Below are positions 33,256-40,664 of a DNA stretch of 54,558 nt, in pieces; the stretch's first letter is position 1, and every line of letters starts with the position of its first letter. Origin of the DNA: Bacillota bacterium (lineage in GTDB: Bacteria > Bacillota > Clostridia > Peptostreptococcales > Anaerovoracaceae); assembly GCA_017442785.1 (NCBI GenBank), contig JAFRZB010000046.1, positions 1 to 54,558 of the forward strand, read 5' to 3'. Made by a program: the position numbers and the translations under genes. The notes under the pieces were generated by a model. It was given only the letters and a program-made list of their open reading frames with translations, ran no database searches and was not told the DNA's origin.

Positions 33256-33267
33256 GGGGACTGTCCC
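33256..33267. repeat. GGGGACTGTCCC element upstream of lysS
   Basis: A GGGGACTGTCCC near-palindrome lies 11 bases before the lysS ATG. It resembles the GGGACGGT elements before ftsB-like, rsmA and metG, all in the same position relative to a start codon. Confidence 0.45.
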
Positions 33268-33278
33268 AAGGAACTGAT

Positions 33279-34808
33279 ATGACAGACAACAACGATCAGG
33301 TCCGCGCCCAGAACGCGCAGGACCTTTCCGAGCAGACTCAGATAAGGATGCAGAAGCTGGCGGACCTTAAGGCGGCCGGCAGGGATCCCTACCTGATAAC
33401 AAAATTCGATCAGAACGCCTTCTCCGCGGATCTTAAGGAAGAGTTTGCGGAGCTTCCCAACGAGACCGATTCCGGAAAGAAGGTAAAGCTGGCCGGAAGG
33501 CTGATGAGCAAGCGAGTGATGGGCAAGGCCTCCTTTGCGCACCTTCGGGACGACAAGGGCGACATCCAGCTCTACGTCCGCAGGGACGAGCTTGGAGACG
33601 AGGAGTACGCGGCCTTCAAGAAGCTGGACATAGGCGACGTGATAGGTGTAGAGGGCGAGGTCTTCCGCACAAGGACAGGCGAGCTCTCCGTAAGGGCGGA
33701 CAGCCTTATACTCCTTTCCAAGTGCCTGCACCCGCTTCCGGAGAAGTTCCACGGTCTTACCGACATAGAGCTCCGCTACCGCCAGCGCTATGTAGACCTT
33801 ATGGTAAACCCCGAGGTAAAGGAGACCTTCAGGAAGCGCAGCGCCATTCTGCGCGGCATAAGGAACTACATGGACGGTCTGGGCTACCTGGAGGTGGAGA
33901 CCCCCATACTTACGCCCTTTGAGATAGGCGCGTCCGCAAGGCCCTTCACCACCCACCACAACACTCTGAACATGGACATGGTCCTTCGCATAGAGACCGA
34001 GCTCTACCTTAAGAGGCTGATAGTCGGCGGGATGGACCGCGTATACGAGATAGGCCGCATCTTCCGCAACGAAGGCATGGATCCTCGCCATAATCCGGAG
34101 TTTACGTCAATTGAAATGTACCAGGCGTACACTAATTTGGACGGAATGATGGATCTTACCGAAGGTCTGGTCAAATATCTTGCCGATACCGTCTGCGGAA
34201 CGAGGAAGATAAACTACCAGGGCACCGAGATAGACCTGGACAACTGGAGCCGCATGTCCATGAAGGAAGCTGTAAAAAAGTACAGCGGTGTGGATTTCGA
34301 CCTCGTAAAGACGGACGAGGAGGCCATAGAGCTTGCAAAGAAGCACCACGTGGAGCTGCCGGAGGTAAAGACCATAGGAAACATCCTGCCGGAGTTCTTC
34401 GACGCCTTCGTAGAGGACAAGCTGGTGCAGCCGACCTTCATCTACGATTACCCGGTGGAGATCTCCCCGCTCGCAAAGCGCAAGCCGGACGACCCCGCGT
34501 TTACGGAGCGCTTCGAGTTCTTCATCAACTGCATGGAGTTCGGCAACGCGTTCTCCGAGCTGAACGACCCGATAGACCAGCGCGGCCGTTTCGAAAGACA
34601 GGTAGCAGAGCGCAAGGCCGTTGAGCCGGACTGCAAGGCCCAGGTGGACTACGACTTTGTCAACGCCCTTGAGTACGGAATGCCCCCTACGGGCGGCCTC
34701 GGAATAGGCGTGGACCGCCTGGTGATGCTCCTTACAGACTCCGCGAGCATCCGCGACGTGCTGCTCTTCCCGACCATGGTCCCCGAGGACAGGCCGGAAA
34801 ACGCGTAA
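33279..34808 (+). CDS. lysS: Lysyl-tRNA synthetase (class II)
   Basis: Charges tRNA-Lys. The 509-residue enzyme has an N-terminal OB anticodon-binding domain (KVKLAGRLMSKRVMGKASFAHLRDDKGDIQLYVRRDE), motif 1 near YLEVETPILTPFEIGASARPF, motif 2 RIFRNEGMDPRHNPEFTSIEMY (about 266-287), and motif 3 GGLGIGVDRLVMLLT (about 474-488). It is the last gene of the ftsH operon. Confidence 0.97.
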   Translation: MTDNNDQVRAQNAQDLSEQTQIRMQKLADLKAAGRDPYLITKFDQNAFSADLKEEFAELPNETDSGKKVKLAGRLMSKRVMGKASFAHLRDDKGDIQLYVRRDELGDEEYAAFKKLDIGDVIGVEGEVFRTRTGELSVRADSLILLSKCLHPLPEKFHGLTDIELRYRQRYVDLMVNPEVKETFRKRSAILRGIRNYMDGLGYLEVETPILTPFEIGASARPFTTHHNTLNMDMVLRIETELYLKRLIVGGMDRVYEIGRIFRNEGMDPRHNPEFTSIEMYQAYTNLDGMMDLTEGLVKYLADTVCGTRKINYQGTEIDLDNWSRMSMKEAVKKYSGVDFDLVKTDEEAIELAKKHHVELPEVKTIGNILPEFFDAFVEDKLVQPTFIYDYPVEISPLAKRKPDDPAFTERFEFFINCMEFGNAFSELNDPIDQRGRFERQVAERKAVEPDCKAQVDYDFVNALEYGMPPTGGLGIGVDRLVMLLTDSASIRDVLLFPTMVPEDRPENA

Positions 34809-34910
34809 ATAGCGCAGAAAACACTAATATATTATATAAACGTAAATTGTATCAAACGAGCCTGCTGATCTTTCGGCAGGCTCGCGGCATAGACCGCGGA
34901 AAGAGCAGCC

Positions 34911-35387
34911 ATGAAGAAAGACGAAAAGACCAATGTAATGCGGCTCCTGCAGCAGCACGGCAAGCCCTATACCGCCCACTACTACGACGGCTCTGCCGGA
35001 GCGGTAAGCGGCGCGGACGTCGCCGCAGAGCTCGGGCAGGACCCCGCAAGGGTGTTCAAGACCCTCGTTGCCGCTGGCAGGAGCAGGGAGCACTATGTGT
35101 TTATGGTGCCGGTCTGCGCGGAGCTGGACCTTAAGAAGGCCGCCGCTGCCGCCGGAGAAAAGAGCGTGGAGATGATAAAGCAGAAGGAGCTGCTCCCTCT
35201 TACGGGCTACGTCCACGGGGGCTGCTCTCCCATAGGCATGAAAAAGCAGTTCGCAACCTTCGCGGACTCAAGCGCTCTGGGCTTTGAGACCATATTCTTC
35301 AGCGCCGGAAAGATAGGCGCGCAGGTGGAGGTGGCTCCGGAGGACCTTAAGGATCTTACAGGCTGCGCCTTTAAGGAGCTCGTTTAG
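34911..35387 (+). CDS. YbaK/EbsC-family aminoacyl-tRNA deacylase
   Basis: Proteins of this family remove wrongly attached amino acids, typically Cys from tRNA-Pro. The 158-residue protein has HYYDGSAGAVSGADVAAELGQDPARVFKTLVA, the conserved catalytic lysine region VCAELDLKKAAAAAGEKSVEMI, and GYVHGGCSPIGMKKQFATFADSSA near the C-terminus, which matches the Cys-tRNA(Pro) deacylase group. It lies 102 bases after lysS. That gap holds a GAGCCTGC/GCAGGCTC hairpin (34858-34883) with no T-run and no other recognisable feature. Confidence 0.92.
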   Translation: MKKDEKTNVMRLLQQHGKPYTAHYYDGSAGAVSGADVAAELGQDPARVFKTLVAAGRSREHYVFMVPVCAELDLKKAAAAAGEKSVEMIKQKELLPLTGYVHGGCSPIGMKKQFATFADSSALGFETIFFSAGKIGAQVEVAPEDLKDLTGCAFKELV

Positions 35388-35428
35388 CGTATTTTTCCGC
35401 CCGGACATCATTTCGGACGAAAAATGTT

Positions 35429-35457
35429 TTGACATTCTCATAACAAGCATATATCTT
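35429..35457 (+). promoter_or_regulatory. Promoter of the 35505 hypothetical gene
   Basis: TTGACA (35429-35434), 17 bases, TATCTT (35452-35457); a TATAAT at 35459-35464 is an alternative -10 with poor spacing. The transcript would also cover the RNA-like segment and reverse transcriptase downstream. Confidence 0.5.
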
Positions 35458-35504
35458 ATATAATAGATATATATCCCCCTGTTGACATATTAGGAGGCAA
35501 TGAA

Positions 35505-36062
35505 ATGGGTCTTTTCTCAAAACTGATCGAACAGGCCGGCAAGGAAATAGGGCTCGACAAGCTCACAAAGTCGGTATCGGAAGCTGCCGGAAAGCTCGCG
35601 GAAGGGCTTGAGGCCGCAGGGATAGACGTTAAGAAAGAAGTCGAAAAAGAGGCTCCGAGATATCAGGGCACGGTGATAGGCTCTTCCGAAAGCGCCGCTG
35701 CGCCTGCAGAAGGCGAGTCCGGCTTCTCCTGGGGTCCGGTAATGCCGGACGAGGAGAACCAGTACAACTTCCCCGGGACCTACCTGGAGTACTTCAGCAG
35801 CATCTTCAATAAGGACTTTGCGGAATATACTCCCGAATACTTCAAGGAGCCCAACTGGAAGTCGGAGCACTTCACCTTCTTCGACGGCGGAAAGAAGGCT
35901 CTTGTGGTGGAGCTTCTGTCCAGAAAGAGCAACGCAAAACGCATCAGGGCGCTCTGCAGGCAGCAGGGCATACCGTATCTGCGCTTCTACTATGACTACG
36001 ACGGCTGGTGGAACACCAGATCCTATGTCGTGGGGCGCGTAAACAAAGCCCTGGGCAAGTGA
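35505..36062 (+). CDS. Hypothetical protein upstream of the reverse transcriptase
   Basis: I do not recognise the 185-residue product. The N-terminal 60 residues are helical and charged (MGLFSKLIEQAGKEIGLDKL), then an Ala/Glu linker. The C-terminal domain reads SEHFTFFDGGKKALVVELLSRKSNAKRIRALCRQQGIPYLRFYYDYDGWWNTRSYV. A beta-strand with VVEL followed by a helix and then QGIPYLRFY resembles the end of PD-(D/E)XK nuclease-like folds, a weak similarity only. AGGAGG precedes the ATG by seven bases. It ends eight bases before the inverted repeat that bounds the putative ncRNA, so it could be part of the same system. Confidence 0.6.
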   Translation: MGLFSKLIEQAGKEIGLDKLTKSVSEAAGKLAEGLEAAGIDVKKEVEKEAPRYQGTVIGSSESAAAPAEGESGFSWGPVMPDEENQYNFPGTYLEYFSSIFNKDFAEYTPEYFKEPNWKSEHFTFFDGGKKALVVELLSRKSNAKRIRALCRQQGIPYLRFYYDYDGWWNTRSYVVGRVNKALGK

Positions 36063-36070
36063 TAACAGCT

Positions 36071-36212
36071 GAAAAACGCAGAAAGAGAACGCTTTGCGCC
36101 TGCGGCGGACCCGGCACGGCCTTAACTACGGCTTCGCAGGCAGCCGGCACGTGTACGGCCCGGTCCATAACAGAATTTTCTGTTATTTAATGATTTCTCT
36201 TTCTGCTTTTTC
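36071..36212 (+). ncRNA. Putative structured RNA bounded by an 18-bp inverted repeat, upstream of the reverse transcriptase
   Basis: GAAAAACGCAGAAAGAGAA (36071-36089) and TTCTCTTTCTGCTTTTTC (36195-36212) are complementary over 18 bp with a single bulged C. The 105 bases between contain GCCTGCG/CGCAGGC (36098-36104 and 36135-36141), GGACC/GGTCC, a direct repeat CCGGCACG (36111 and 36144), and a 9-bp hairpin ATAACAGAA-TT-TTCTGTTAT (36167-36186). It ends 12 bases before the reverse transcriptase ATG. This is the layout of retron msr-msd RNAs and of ncRNA templates of some defence reverse transcriptases. It is a sequence-only prediction. Confidence 0.5.
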
Positions 36213-36224
36213 TTAGGGAAAAAC

Positions 36225-37460
36225 ATGTCGATGCTGCAGCAGCTGGCAGACGATAAGTGCTGGCAGAGGTTTTGTGAATACAAGAGCTCCCTCATAAGCG
36301 GAAGCGAGGACGCAAAAGAGCTGAGGCGCTTTGCTGAGGAGCAGGCCTATCTCCCCGTGTGCGAAAAGATCTTCGCAGGGGAGCCTTTTCCCTGTCCCAA
36401 AAAGACCGTCATAAGCAAGATGAGCACTCAGAAGAAGCGCGTAGTCTACACTTATCCGCGCAACGAAAATTCAGTTGCAAAGCTTTTGACCTATCTTTTG
36501 CTGAGAAAATACGATCATTTCTTCTCTGGCGGGCTCTATTCCTTCCGTCCGGGGCGCACCGCAAAGGACGCGGTAAGAAAGCTGGCCGCATTTCCGGGGA
36601 TAAGCGGGATGCATGCCTACAAGGTGGACATCTCCAACTATTTCAACTCGGTCCCGGTGGACAGGCTCCTGCCAATGCTGCAAGAGATAACAGCGGACGA
36701 TCCGGAGCTGTTTGCCTTCCTTAAAAAGCTGCTCAAGGACCCGCGGGCATACGACCACGGGCAGATAATAGAGGAGGAGAAGGGCATAATGGCCGGAACG
36801 CCTCTGTCCGCCTTCTACGCCAACATCTATCTGACGGACCTGGACGCGTGTTTTGCGGAAAAAGGCGTGCCCTACGCGCGCTATTCAGATGATATAATAG
36901 TCTTCGGAATGGACGAAGCGGAGCGGGACGCCTTTGCGGATGAGATAAAGAGCTTCCTTGCGGCAAAGGGCCTTAGCGTAAACCCATCCAAGGAGGAGCG
37001 CTTCAGCCCGCAGACCGGCTGGAACTTCCTGGGCTTTTCCTGCAGGGGCGGGGTTATCGACATAGCGCCCGCAACGCTTAAGAAGCTCAAGCAGAAGATG
37101 CGCCGCAAGGCAAGGGCGCTGGCCCGCTGGAGGGACCGCAAGGGAGCCACGGGCGAGAACGCCGCGGTAGCCTTTGTAAGGGCCTTCAACAGAAAGCTGC
37201 TGGACAGCCCGGAGGGCACGGAGCTCTCCTGGAGCCACTGGTTCTTCTCGGTGATAAACACCGCGGATACGCTCAGGGAGATAGACCGCTACGCCCAGGA
37301 CTGCATAAGGTTCATAGTAAGCGGAACGCGCACCAAGCGCCGCTACGACATACGCTACGAGGACATGAAGGCCATAGGCTACCGGAGCCTGGTCCACGAA
37401 TATTACGCCTACGGCGGGGAGAAAAAGGATGAATTACCGCAAGGACAGATACGGAAATGA
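36225..37460 (+). CDS. Reverse transcriptase-domain protein, unclassified group
   Basis: A 411-residue RNA-directed DNA polymerase. Visible RT blocks are YSFRPGRT (105-112), the first catalytic aspartate in AYKVDISNYFNSVP (Asp135), GTPLSAFYANIYLTDLD (191-207), the active-site YSDDIIVF (220-227), NPSKEERF (253-260) and WNFLGF (266-271). The C-terminal 130 residues are basic and helical, possibly RNA-binding. I see no maturase or endonuclease domain, no group II intron RNA, no DGR template/variable repeat pair, and no retron-type NAxxH or VTG motifs. The gene has normal local composition. The upstream inverted-repeat segment may be its template. Its last 32 bases overlap the aldo-keto reductase gene. 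Confidence 0.85.
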   Translation: MSMLQQLADDKCWQRFCEYKSSLISGSEDAKELRRFAEEQAYLPVCEKIFAGEPFPCPKKTVISKMSTQKKRVVYTYPRNENSVAKLLTYLLLRKYDHFFSGGLYSFRPGRTAKDAVRKLAAFPGISGMHAYKVDISNYFNSVPVDRLLPMLQEITADDPELFAFLKKLLKDPRAYDHGQIIEEEKGIMAGTPLSAFYANIYLTDLDACFAEKGVPYARYSDDIIVFGMDEAERDAFADEIKSFLAAKGLSVNPSKEERFSPQTGWNFLGFSCRGGVIDIAPATLKKLKQKMRRKARALARWRDRKGATGENAAVAFVRAFNRKLLDSPEGTELSWSHWFFSVINTADTLREIDRYAQDCIRFIVSGTRTKRRYDIRYEDMKAIGYRSLVHEYYAYGGEKKDELPQGQIRK

Positions 37461-38607
37461 GTTGTCCATTCTGGGCTACGGCTGCATGCGCTTTACGCAG
37501 AAGGCAGGCCGCATAGATCTGGACAAGGCGCAGGAGGAGCTGCTGTTTGCCTACGGAAACGGCGTCAACTACTACGACACCGCCTATATCTACCCGGGGT
37601 CCGAGGCCGCATTGGGGGAGATCTTCGAGCGCACCGGGATAAGGGACAAGATATACATTGCCACCAAACTCCCACATTACCTCATAAAAAGCGTCGATTC
37701 CGCGGAGAAATACCTGCAGGAGCAGCTAAAGAGGCTGCGCACGGACCACATAGACTACTACCTGATGCACATGCTCTCCGACGACAGGACCTGGGAGAGG
37801 CTCGTGGAGATGGGCGTCGGCGACTGGCTCAGAAAGAAGCAGCAGGAGGGCAGCATAAGGCAGATAGGCTTTTCGTACCACGGAAACTCCGACACCTTCA
37901 TAAGGCTCGTGGATGCCTGGGACTGGGATTTCTGCCAGATACAGTACAACTACCTGGACGAGCACAGCCAGGCCGGCCGCACGGGCTTTGAGCACGCCGC
38001 CGCCAAGGGCATACCCGTTGTCATAATGGAGCCTCTCAGGGGAGGAAAGCTGGTTAGAGACCTTCCGGAAAAGGCCCTTAAGGCCTTTGCCTCCGCAAAG
38101 GTGCAGCGCACTCCTGCACAGTGGGGCCTCAAATGGCTGTGGGACCAGCCAGGGGTAACCTGCGTGCTCTCCGGCATGAACTCCCTTGAAATGGTAAAGG
38201 AGAACGTTCTCTGCGCATCGGGATCCTTTGCGGGTGAGTTTACGGAAGACGACAGGGCAGTCCTGAAAGAGGTGGTAAAGGCCCTTACGGAGGGCACCAA
38301 AGTGGGCTGCACGGGCTGCAGATACTGCATGCCCTGCCCCAAGGGTGTGGACATACCGGGGACCTTTGCGGCCTACAACACGCGCTACCGCGACGGGTGG
38401 TTCACCGCGACTAAGGAATACATCATGTGCACGCTTCTTAGGAAGGACCACACTTCGGCGGGCAACTGCGTAAAGTGCGGCCTCTGCGAAAAGCACTGCC
38501 CGCAGGGCATAGCCATAAGGCAGGAGCTCGCCAACGCCAGAAAGACGCTGGAGGGACCGGTCTACAAGGTGGCTAAAAAGGTGATACCCATATTCATGAA
38601 ATATTAA
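37429..38607 (+). CDS. Aldo/keto reductase with C-terminal 4Fe-4S domain
   Basis: The 392-residue protein joins an aldo-keto reductase barrel (MNYRKDRYGNELSILGYGCMRF, GVNYYDTAYIYPGSEAALGE with the catalytic Asp/Tyr region, DYYLMHMLSD with the His position) to a C-terminal segment with GCTGCRYCMPCPKGVDI and CVKCGLCEKHCPQGI, two cysteine clusters for iron-sulfur binding. Such fused reductases are frequent in strict anaerobes; the substrate is unknown. The ATG at 37429 has GGGGAGAAAAAGG upstream and lies inside the end of the reverse transcriptase gene, so they are co-expressed, although no functional link is obvious. Confidence 0.92.
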   Translation: MNYRKDRYGNELSILGYGCMRFTQKAGRIDLDKAQEELLFAYGNGVNYYDTAYIYPGSEAALGEIFERTGIRDKIYIATKLPHYLIKSVDSAEKYLQEQLKRLRTDHIDYYLMHMLSDDRTWERLVEMGVGDWLRKKQQEGSIRQIGFSYHGNSDTFIRLVDAWDWDFCQIQYNYLDEHSQAGRTGFEHAAAKGIPVVIMEPLRGGKLVRDLPEKALKAFASAKVQRTPAQWGLKWLWDQPGVTCVLSGMNSLEMVKENVLCASGSFAGEFTEDDRAVLKEVVKALTEGTKVGCTGCRYCMPCPKGVDIPGTFAAYNTRYRDGWFTATKEYIMCTLLRKDHTSAGNCVKCGLCEKHCPQGIAIRQELANARKTLEGPVYKVAKKVIPIFMKY

Positions 38608-38610
38608 AAG

Positions 38611-38648
38611 AAAAGGCCGGGCGCAAAGCTGCAAAGCCCGGCTCTTTT
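38611..38648. terminator. Bidirectional terminator between aldo/keto reductase and ABC-F
   Basis: AAAAG-GCCGGGC and GCCCGGC-TCTTTT form a 7-bp GC stem with A/T runs on both sides, ending the two convergent genes. Confidence 0.85.
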
Positions 38649-40530
38649 AATTCAGTTCCATCCACTGCCAGTAGGCGTCGTCCAGATCCGCCTTGGCCTT
38701 TTCCAGCGCCCTGCCGGTCTCGGCGGCCTTTTCGGGATCCGAATACACCTCCGGTCTGCAAAGCTCCGCTTCAAGGCGCGCCACCTCAGCCTCCGCGCGG
38801 CTTACTGCTTCTTCCGCCTGCGCAAGCTGCTTTGCCGCCTTCCTTGCTGCTGCGTCAGCCTCCTTCTTGGCCCTGTAGCCTTCAGTGCCGGTTGCCCTTG
38901 AGCCCTCAGAACGCGGCAACTCTTTTTCAGTTGCAGCGCCGGAAACATCTGAAGTTTCAGCGTTCTTGTCAGACGCAAGGCTCTCGCGCTTCTCCTCGTA
39001 GTAATCGTACTTTCCGGGGTACTTTACTATGCCGTTCTCGGTAAGCTCAAGTATCGCCGTGGGTATGTGCTGCAGCAGATAGCGGTCGTGGGATACTATT
39101 ATCACGGTCCCGGGGAAGGCGTTTATGGCATCCTCAAAGACCTCCTTGGCCGCTATGTCCAGGTGGTTTGTCGGCTCGTCGAATATAAGCAGGTTGGCGC
39201 CGGACATCATAAGCTTAAGAAGGGACAGACGGGCCTTTTCGCCGCCCGCAAGGTCTCCCACGCTCTTAAAGACGTCGTCGCCGCGGAAGAGGAAGCTTCC
39301 GAGTATCTTCCTCAGATCCGTAAGATCGTACTTGAAATACATGCTGTGGAGCTCCTCCAGCACGGTGTTTCCGGGTGAGAGGTCCTTCTGCTCCTGATCG
39401 TAGTATCCGGGTATGACGTTCTGCCCCAGGCGCACGTAGCCGGTGTCCGGGCGCAGCTGCCCCAGTATTATCTTAAGAAGAGTAGTCTTTCCTATGCCGT
39501 TGCTTCCCACCAGGCAGATGCGGTCCTTCTTTTTAATGTCCAGATCCGCGCCGGAGAACAGGGTCCTTCCTCCCGGATAGGAGAAGGACAGCCCCTCCGC
39601 AAAGACCACATCGTTTCCGGACGAGAGCTTCTCCGCGAAGTTCATCTTAAGGCTCTCGGAGAGCATCACAGGCTTTTCCGGGCGCTCCATGTGCGACAGC
39701 CTCATCTCTCTGGAATGCGCCCTCTTGGCCAGCTTTTCCGTGCCGCGCCCCTTGTAGCGTGCTATAAGCTCCTCCTGGCGCTTTATCTCCTCCATCTGCT
39801 GCTGGTAGTGCTTAAGCTCTATGTCGTACTGGAGCTGCTTTGTCTCCTTGTACTTGCTGTAGTTGCCCTCGTAGCAGCTTAAGCGGCAGTTTTCTATCTC
39901 GAATATCCTGTTTACGCACTTGTCCAGGAAGTAGCGGTCGTGGGATATTATCATGAGCGTTCCGCGGTAGCCCGCAAGGTAGCCCTCCAGCCACTTTAAG
40001 GTTTTTATGTCCAGGTGGTTCGTGGGCTCATCCAAAAGCATAAGATCCGGCTCTCTTAAAAGCATGGCGCCCAGGGCAAGGCGGGTCTTTTCTCCTCCGG
40101 AGAGCGCTCCCACCTGCTGCGAAAGGCTCTCCTTGGGAAAGCCCAGGGACGTAAGGATGCCGCGCACAGCCCTCTCGTAGGTGTAGCCGTGGAGCTCCTC
40201 AAAGCGCTCCGCAAGCGTTCTTCCAAGAAGCGCTCCGGACTTTGCCGCAGGCTCGTCCCCAAGGAGCATCATGGTGTCCAGGACAGTGTTGTCCTCCGGG
40301 AAGTGCTCGCGCTGCTTAAGGTAGCCCGCCGTAAGATCCCTTGCTATGGAAAGGTCTCCGCTGTCATAGCTCTCCTCGCCCACGATGATCTTAAAAAGGG
40401 TGGATTTTCCCGCGCCGTTGGCGCCCACCACTCCTATGCGGTCTCCCTTGTTTACGGTAAAACTGACGTCCGTAAGGACGGGCTCTATGCCGTAGCTCTT
40501 ATTCAGTTCCTGTGCCGAAAGTATGCTCAT
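38647..40530 (-). CDS. ABC-F family ATPase
   Basis: A soluble 627-residue protein with two ABC modules and no membrane segment. The first has GVVGANGAGKSTLFKII (about 33-49) and LSGGEKTRLALGAMLL, the second CLVGSNGIGKTTLLKII and LAGGEKARLSLLKLM; both have DEPTNHLD. ABC-F proteins act on the ribosome in translation control or antibiotic protection. The linker KRQEELIARYKGRGTEKLAKRAHSREMRL is short, which fits a housekeeping member such as Uup or YdiF/EttA-like, but subfamily is not certain. The C-terminal 100 residues form a charged coiled coil. No ribosome binding site precedes the ATG, and the -10 is nine bases away. Confidence 0.9.
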   Translation of the reverse strand: MSILSAQELNKSYGIEPVLTDVSFTVNKGDRIGVVGANGAGKSTLFKIIVGEESYDSGDLSIARDLTAGYLKQREHFPEDNTVLDTMMLLGDEPAAKSGALLGRTLAERFEELHGYTYERAVRGILTSLGFPKESLSQQVGALSGGEKTRLALGAMLLREPDLMLLDEPTNHLDIKTLKWLEGYLAGYRGTLMIISHDRYFLDKCVNRIFEIENCRLSCYEGNYSKYKETKQLQYDIELKHYQQQMEEIKRQEELIARYKGRGTEKLAKRAHSREMRLSHMERPEKPVMLSESLKMNFAEKLSSGNDVVFAEGLSFSYPGGRTLFSGADLDIKKKDRICLVGSNGIGKTTLLKIILGQLRPDTGYVRLGQNVIPGYYDQEQKDLSPGNTVLEELHSMYFKYDLTDLRKILGSFLFRGDDVFKSVGDLAGGEKARLSLLKLMMSGANLLIFDEPTNHLDIAAKEVFEDAINAFPGTVIIVSHDRYLLQHIPTAILELTENGIVKYPGKYDYYEEKRESLASDKNAETSDVSGAATEKELPRSEGSRATGTEGYRAKKEADAAARKAAKQLAQAEEAVSRAEAEVARLEAELCRPEVYSDPEKAAETGRALEKAKADLDDAYWQWMELN

Positions 40531-40539
40531 ATTGCATAT

Positions 40540-40568
40540 AATATACCATCGTTCGGGTATTGTAACAA
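40540..40568 (-). promoter_or_regulatory. ABC-F promoter, nearly leaderless
   Basis: On the minus strand TTGTTA (40568-40563), 17 bases, TATATT (40545-40540). The ATG follows nine bases after the -10, leaving only two or three untranslated bases. The -35 overlaps that of the divergent rex promoter within TTGTAACAA (40560-40568). Confidence 0.6.
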
Positions 40569-40588
40569 GCGCGGGCTCGTGTTAAAAT
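40560..40588 (+). promoter_or_regulatory. rex promoter with possible operator
   Basis: TTGTAA (40560-40565), 17 bases, TAAAAT (40583-40588). TGTGATA and TAACACA with a six-base gap (40592-40611) lie at the expected transcription start. They resemble Rex half-sites, but the usual spacing is shorter, so self-regulation is only possible. Confidence 0.5.
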
Positions 40589-40664
40589 ACATGTGATAAG
40601 AAAATAACACACAAAAAAGAAAAGGTATCGATAGCAAAAGGGTATAAAAAGCGAAAGGGTTGTT

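Noticed and set aside
34858-34883. Terminator after lysS
   Set aside because: A good GAGCCTGC stem but no T-rich tail on either strand.
36060-37460. Canonical retron, group II intron or diversity-generating retroelement
   Set aside because: The RT lacks retron NAxxH and VTG blocks, there is no intron RNA or maturase domain, and no template/variable repeat pair was seen. The locus is kept as an unclassified RT.
40592-40611. Confident Rex operator upstream of rex
   Set aside because: The half-sites TGTGATA and TAACACA are spaced by six bases rather than the usual four, so it is listed only as possible.
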